Assembly: GCA_017405595.1 (NCBI GenBank)
Contig: JAFRAC010000003.1
Coordinates: 20,617-84,616 of the forward strand
DNA: 64,000 nucleotides
Direction of reading: 5' to 3'
Source of the DNA: Thermoguttaceae bacterium
GTDB lineage: Bacteria; Planctomycetota; Planctomycetia; Pirellulales; Thermoguttaceae
This document shows positions 59,932 to 64,000 of the stretch, in pieces; position 1 is the stretch's first letter, and each line of letters opens with the position of its first letter. The notes beneath the pieces are model-generated. The model worked only from the letters and a program-made list of their open reading frames with translations, was not told where the DNA came from and made no database searches. The translations under genes were made by a program, and so were the position numbers.

Positions 59932-60801
59932 CTACTGTTTCTGTTTTGCCGTGAGAAAACCGACCGCCGAAAGCGCCGCCACATTCCCCTGGCCGGCGGC
60001 CTTGATATACTGGTAGGGGGGACCGGTGATGTCTCCGGCCGCGAAACAGCCGGGAATATTCGTCTCCATCTGCGGGCCGACTTTCACATGACTGCCTTCG
60101 AGTTCCAGACCGGGCATCAGTTTGTCCGGAGCGATCGTCTCCCGAAGGATGAAAATTCCGTCGACTTCGTATTCCCCGCCGTCTGTTTTCAGGATCCGCA
60201 CCGATGTCTCGCCGAGGATTTCGGCCGGCTTTTCCCGGATCACTTTTACGGCCGGCGCGGTTCGGACGTCCCCGCCGTACTGCGGGAAATAGAGAACCTC
60301 CCCTGCCAGTTCCGAGAGGAAGTCCGCCTCGTCTTCCTCTTTAGGTGTGTATCCGATCACCGCCGTCTTTTTTCCGCGGTAGAGAGCCGCATCGCACGTT
60401 GCGCAGTAGCTCACTCCCCGTCCGAGGAGGCGGTCTTCTCCCGGAAGGCTTTTTGACAGCGGCAGGCCGGTTGCCAGGATCAGTGTCTCCGCCTCGAACA
60501 TCGAGTCGGCGTCGCCGGTCTGAATCGCGAAATAGTCCCCCATGGCGTAGATGTTCCTGGCCTGCCCGTCGGTGATCCGGATCCCGGCGCTTTCCAGGTG
60601 TTCAAGAAAGGCCGCCTGCATGGCCGCGCCGCTGGTGTTCGGCAGACCGAGATAGTTCCGGACCGAACCGGCTTTGGTCACCTTCGCGCTGAGTCCGGCG
60701 GGGCCGATCAGAAGGAGACTCTTGTTCCGGGCCTGAGCCGTCAATGCCGCTTCCAAGCCGGCGGGACCGGTTCCGATGATCGCAATGTCGTATCTCTTCA
60801 T
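59932..60801 (-). CDS. Thioredoxin-reductase-like flavoprotein without NADPH-binding motifs
   Basis: 289 residues. FAD site GTGPAGLEAA at residues 10-19, CATC redox pair at Cys133 and Cys136, and a C-terminal FAD motif PGCFAAGDITGPPYQYIKAA. In standard TrxB the NADPH domain has GGGNSA and HRRDxxRA; here those places read VIGYTPKEEDEADFL (148-162) and YFPQYGGDVRTAP (170-183). Both are replaced. Flavin-linked ferredoxin:thioredoxin reductases show the same pattern and use ferredoxin instead of NADPH. Start ATG 60801 was chosen because it leads directly into the FAD motif. It reduces the adjacent TrxA in all likelihood; its electron donor is uncertain. Confidence 0.85.
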   Translation of the reverse strand: MKRYDIAIIGTGPAGLEAALTAQARNKSLLLIGPAGLSAKVTKAGSVRNYLGLPNTSGAAMQAAFLEHLESAGIRITDGQARNIYAMGDYFAIQTGDADSMFEAETLILATGLPLSKSLPGEDRLLGRGVSYCATCDAALYRGKKTAVIGYTPKEEDEADFLSELAGEVLYFPQYGGDVRTAPAVKVIREKPAEILGETSVRILKTDGGEYEVDGIFILRETIAPDKLMPGLELEGSHVKVGPQMETNIPGCFAAGDITGPPYQYIKAAGQGNVAALSAVGFLTAKQKQ

Positions 60802-61355
60802 GGGACTCTTCTTCCTGGCTTTCCGCCAAAATCCGGGGGTCATTTCAGCGGAACGGCGTTATTTTGCTTACCGGGATCAGGATAGCCGACCCCTCTCATG
60901 AGGCAAGGAATCAGTGAAGCTTCGCTGTTTTCCCTGAAAGTCTTCGTTTTCACGGGAGCGGCCGCTTACCCTCACTCCCGGGCGGTTTTCCGGGAGCAAA
61001 GAGTTCCCGGCCTGACGGCGGTCAATCGGATTTTTCCCGGGAATGCCGCGTCTGCCGCGGAAGGACCGGGGCGACGCTGACAAGTCTACTCAACCTTCCT
61101 GTCCATTTCAAGGGGTTCGCTGCAGCAGGCGGATAAAATGTTCCAAGGGCGAACAGGCGGGAAGCGGACCGAGGTTTACTGCCGTTCTCATAAGGGAACA
61201 CAGGAAATCTCTCCTGTCCGGCCCGTGAAACGGGTAAGAGGGGGCAGGACGCTTTGAATTTATTCCGGTCTTGATGGATTCCGGAACGGTTTCCGGGCTG
61301 AGCCGTTTTTGTCTCAAATTTCCGGTCAGAATTTCGATTTTATCACTCTCCGCTC

Positions 61356-61384
61356 TGGTAATATCCGGGGCGTTTTGCTATAAT
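61356..61384 (+). promoter_or_regulatory. Promoter of the beta-helix lipoprotein gene
   Basis: TGGTAA at 61356-61361 and TATAAT at 61379-61384, spacer 17 nt. Transcription would start inside the 17-nt repeat block that begins at 61385. Confidence 0.5.
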
Positions 61385-61446
61385 AATCGGTGTGGTCTGT
61401 TAATCGGTGTGGTCTGTTAATCGGTGTGGTCTGTTAATCGGTGTGG
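61385..61446. repeat. 17-nt tandem repeat, about 3.6 copies
   Basis: AATCGGTGTGGTCTGTT occurs at 61385-61401, 61402-61418 and 61419-61435, with AATCGGTGTGG at 61436-61446. The copies are perfect. The block starts right after the -10 box and covers the predicted transcription start and leader of the next gene. Confidence 0.95.
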
Positions 61447-61515
61447 GCGTACGTCCGCTCTTCGGGGCGCCGGCATCGGTTCTTCGCGGTGTCTTTCTTT
61501 CAAAAGGAGAATGCC

Positions 61516-63477
61516 ATGTCCGGGTTATCGCGCTCTCTCTTGCTGCCCCTTTCGGCGGCCTGTCTTTTCCTTTTCGGCGTATGCGGGTGTCAAAAGCTCG
61601 AAACGCCCTCGACCGTCGTTACCACCGAGCTTGACAGGGTTTGTAAGACCGACGGGCTTATTTCGCTGCGGGAAGCAATTTCCTATGCCAATGAGGGGGA
61701 TACAGTTACCTTCGGCAAAGAGATCCCCGGCGGAACCGTTATGGAACTCCGGCTCGGAAGTCTGAAAATCAATAAAGGGATTACCATCGACGCGGAATCG
61801 AACGAATGGCTCAAGTACGGCAGACTGACGATTGACGGCCGCAGGAAGGGCCGGGTCTTTTCAATTGAGGTTCCGGACGGCGCCGCAGGTGTGGAACTGA
61901 TCGGAATGATCGTCACCGGGGGAAAAGAGTCGGACGGCGGCGGAATCTCAGCCGACGGCGCCGCGCTGACGCTTACCCGTGTGACCGTCACCGGAAATAC
62001 CGCGGCAAACTGCGGCGGCGGGATCCGCCTCAAGCGGGGGACGCTGACAATTGCCGAATCGACGATTGCCGGAAACCGTGCAGAATGGTGCGGCGGCGCG
62101 ATTAACAATGAACAGTGCAGTCTGACGCTTGCCGATTCGGTCATTCTCGGGAATTCCGCGTATTACGGGGGAGGGATTCTCGCCCGCGGTGAAACGATTT
62201 CGGTTGCAAACACGAAGATTGTCGGAAATGTCGCCCGGCACGGCGGCGGAATTCGCGTTGAAGAAGGAGAGGTGATGATCACAGGTTCGACTGTCACCGA
62301 GAACTATGCGGGAAGCGGGAGCGGAATCGATATTCGATCCCATCAGAACGTGACAATTACCGATTCGACGATTACCCGCAATTCCGCTTCGACAAGCGGC
62401 GGCGGAGGAATATACAACGAAGGAACGCTTTCAGTTGCCGACTCAACGATTTCCGGCAATTCTGCGAACTGGCGCGGCGGCGGGATCTACAACTGCCGAA
62501 ACCTTTCACTTGCCGGAACCACGGTTACCAACAATTCCGCAAAATTCGGCGGCGGTGTATGCAGCACAGAAAAGTTTGCCATCAGCAACACAATCATTGA
62601 CGGAAATACTGCGTGGTACGGCGGCGGAATTGATGCTTTACAGGGAACATTTTCGATTACCGAATCGGCGGTTACCGGTAATTCTGCGGAACGAAGCGGC
62701 GGAGGAATTTATTTTTCCTGCGGAGATCTCACGGTGACCGATACTACCATTTCCGGAAATTCCGCGTCTGTGGGGGGCGGGGTCAGTAATTCGGATGACG
62801 GGACACTGACGATCACCGGTTCGAAAATCTCGGGGAATTCCGCCGACCGTCTCGGAGGAGGAATCGCCAACACCGGCCAGGGGACGTTAGCCGGAACGGC
62901 GGTCGTTGGTAATAAATCCGGCGGACGCGGCGGCGGAATATGCAATCTCAAGGGGAATTTGACTCGCGCCTTTTTAAAGACCGGAACGTTTGGGGAAGAG
63001 GAAGATTTGAGTTTCGACGGCAGGAGCATCCTTGCTCTGATCAACGTTACCGTCGCCGGGAATTCCGCGGAAGAGGCAGGCGGGATCGACTCCTATTGCG
63101 AATTCGAACTGAACAACTCGATTGTCGCGCTGAACGCCGCCGACGGCGAGAGCGGCGATATCGGCGGCATTTCCGGCGATCGGATTTCCGGCACGAACAA
63201 TATCGTTGGTGGCGATCCCCTGTTCACGGTCCCGCCGGTCTTTGAAGAGGGAAAACCGACTGGGGCCGATGCGGTCGATCTCTCGCTCAAAGAGGGGAGT
63301 CCCGCGATTGATGCCGGGGCGAACGATACGGTCAAAACCGAAGCCGACCTTGCCGGAAATCCACGCATAGTGAACGGTACCGTCGATATCGGCGCGTACG
63401 AGTTCCAAGGGAATCAGGACGCGAAAGGGGCGGATCAGACGGCGGAGGATATTCAGCAGGAACCCGCCACAGAATAA
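61516..63477 (+). CDS. Beta-helix repeat lipoprotein
   Basis: 653 residues. ATG 61516 with AAAAGGAG at 61502-61509; signal peptide ending VCGC, where the second Cys is a probable lipidation site. After SLREAISYANEGDTVTFGKE come about 17 repeats built on NSAxxGGGI (for example TVTGNTAANCGGGIRLKRGT, TISGNSANWRGGGIYNCRNL), then DLAGNPRIVNGTVDIGAYEF at the end, as in choice-of-anchor-Q beta-helix proteins. It is related in design to the larger one at 36.4 kb but is lipid-anchored instead of carrying the RLEERRLLA motif. Surface role unknown. Confidence 0.85.
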   Translation: MSGLSRSLLLPLSAACLFLFGVCGCQKLETPSTVVTTELDRVCKTDGLISLREAISYANEGDTVTFGKEIPGGTVMELRLGSLKINKGITIDAESNEWLKYGRLTIDGRRKGRVFSIEVPDGAAGVELIGMIVTGGKESDGGGISADGAALTLTRVTVTGNTAANCGGGIRLKRGTLTIAESTIAGNRAEWCGGAINNEQCSLTLADSVILGNSAYYGGGILARGETISVANTKIVGNVARHGGGIRVEEGEVMITGSTVTENYAGSGSGIDIRSHQNVTITDSTITRNSASTSGGGGIYNEGTLSVADSTISGNSANWRGGGIYNCRNLSLAGTTVTNNSAKFGGGVCSTEKFAISNTIIDGNTAWYGGGIDALQGTFSITESAVTGNSAERSGGGIYFSCGDLTVTDTTISGNSASVGGGVSNSDDGTLTITGSKISGNSADRLGGGIANTGQGTLAGTAVVGNKSGGRGGGICNLKGNLTRAFLKTGTFGEEEDLSFDGRSILALINVTVAGNSAEEAGGIDSYCEFELNNSIVALNAADGESGDIGGISGDRISGTNNIVGGDPLFTVPPVFEEGKPTGADAVDLSLKEGSPAIDAGANDTVKTEADLAGNPRIVNGTVDIGAYEFQGNQDAKGADQTAEDIQQEPATE

Positions 63478-64000
63478 TTGTTCTTCCGATCCCAACGGAC
63501 CGGCCCGCCGAAAAGTTCCCGGTCCGTGCGCCGCGGAACCAACCGGCAGGGGCATTAAGGGAGCGTCCGCCCAAAAGGACCGGAACTGTCCCTCTGGCGT
63601 TTTTTAAGGGGGAATAGTTCCGGAAATAACCTCTTCGGCGCCTGAAAACAAGGGGCTGCGCGGCGGCGCGGCGCGGAGTCAAAAAAATTTCCGAAAAAAT
63701 CCCTCCGCCCCCCTTGTTGGTTTTTCGAACGGGGGTATATTTTATCCCGTTGCCCTTTTTTAGGGCGGTTGCGAACATTAACAATTAGGTAAAGCAAGAG
63801 TGGCATTTAAGCACTATAATTTTGCATCGATTTGCTGCTAAGGCGCAAGTCTTGGCGCAGAGCGAGTTTTTTTATAGAGCGCGAATAACTCAAGATTAAA
63901 CATGTTACTTATTCGTATCGGAACAGAACGATACAATAATCAGTTCACAGCATTGGAGCGAAGAGTTCCAGTGATGAAACGGATAAGGGCGCATGGGGGA
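63478..64000. other. 3' intergenic region, A/T-rich end
   Basis: An inverted repeat CCGGAACT/AGTTCCGG (63580-63587 and 63616-63623) and a GCCC-TTTTTTA-GGGC hairpin near 63750 are visible, possible termination structures. From about 63780 the composition becomes markedly more A/T-rich. A TATAAT at 63815-63820 lacks a clear -35. An open frame from ATG 63902 runs off the window (33 codons seen) without recognisable similarity. Confidence 0.35.

Larger units (their letters stand above)
60802..61515. other. Intergenic region between trxB-like gene and beta-helix lipoprotein
   Basis: More than 700 bases between divergent genes. It holds the promoter and 17-nt repeats near 61356-61446. The rest has small hairpins (for example GGCCCGT-gaa-ACGGGT near 61223) but no gene or RNA I could recognise. 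Confidence 0.5.

Noticed and set aside
60802..61384. Additional RNA or small genes in the intergenic region
   Set aside because: Several short frames exist in both directions but lack Shine-Dalgarno sites, motifs and terminators.

Overview
The window looks like a chromosomal segment of a planctomycete (Planctomycetota, probably Pirellulales-like) with moderately high GC. The basis is a mix of lineage-typical proteins: a Tyr/Thr/Val-rich YTV-type wall protein (11.15-13.21 kb), a secreted beta-helix protein with the N-terminal RLEERRLLA motif and a dockerin-like C-terminus (36.4-39.3 kb), Tat-exported Gfo/Idh/MocA oxidoreductases, a DUF4838 protein, two SUMF1-like proteins, a very large alpha-2-macroglobulin, a TGS-domain DRG-like GTPase and several large membrane or surface proteins of unknown role. 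I see no phage, IS or CRISPR elements, and the gene order looks like a stable core chromosome.

Layout. 0-3 kb: the 3' end of a DNA methyltransferase, then a leftward pair (MA-like metalloprotease, YggS). 3-10.4 kb: guaB, a 23-nt tandem repeat block, a secreted ADP-ribosylglycohydrolase, then leftward TPR, ilvB and HAD genes. 10.4-11.15 kb: a long intergenic region with a strong leftward promoter and a rod-shaped, terminator-ended RNA of about 207 nt that resembles 6S RNA. 11.15-20.2 kb, all rightward: YTV protein, a ketoacyl-synthase homologue lacking catalytic residues, tRNA-His, glgA, a class III Fic protein, SUMF1-like and DUF4838 proteins. 20.4-25.8 kb, all leftward: SGNH hydrolase, Na/Ca antiporter, HAD phosphatase, AEC transporter, hemB. 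26.2-36.2 kb rightward: alpha-2-macroglobulin, then the pyrG-guaA operon behind a near-consensus promoter. 36.4-45.4 kb: beta-helix protein, three Gfo/Idh/MocA genes and a protein with five zinc ribbons. 45.5-52.7 kb leftward: purF with an overlapping multi-span membrane protein, DRG-like GTPase, an Asp/Trp-rich small protein, scpB and proB. 52.9-56.9 kb rightward: three tandem paralogous membrane proteins with conserved ends and hypervariable acidic or Ala/Ser-rich loops. 57-64 kb: leftward hisH-hisF, a SUMF1-like protein, leftward trxB-like/trxA, and a beta-helix lipoprotein preceded by 17-nt tandem repeats.

Functional themes. Nucleotide synthesis (guaB, pyrG, guaA, purF) and amino-acid or cofactor synthesis (ilvB, proB, hisFH, hemB) are scattered among envelope and secreted proteins. 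The points I consider most worth a second look are the 6S-like RNA, the triplicated membrane-protein family, the ketoacyl-synthase homologue with Cys to Glu and His to Gln changes, the thioredoxin-reductase-like flavoprotein that lacks both NADPH-binding motifs, HisF with Gln at the catalytic Asp130 position, and the five-zinc-ribbon and Asp/Trp-rich proteins.

Promoters read by eye repeatedly show a sigma70-like pattern with a 16-17 nt spacer and a TAtAAT/TAGAAT/TAAAAT -10 box. All structural and functional assignments come from reading the sequence without database searches.
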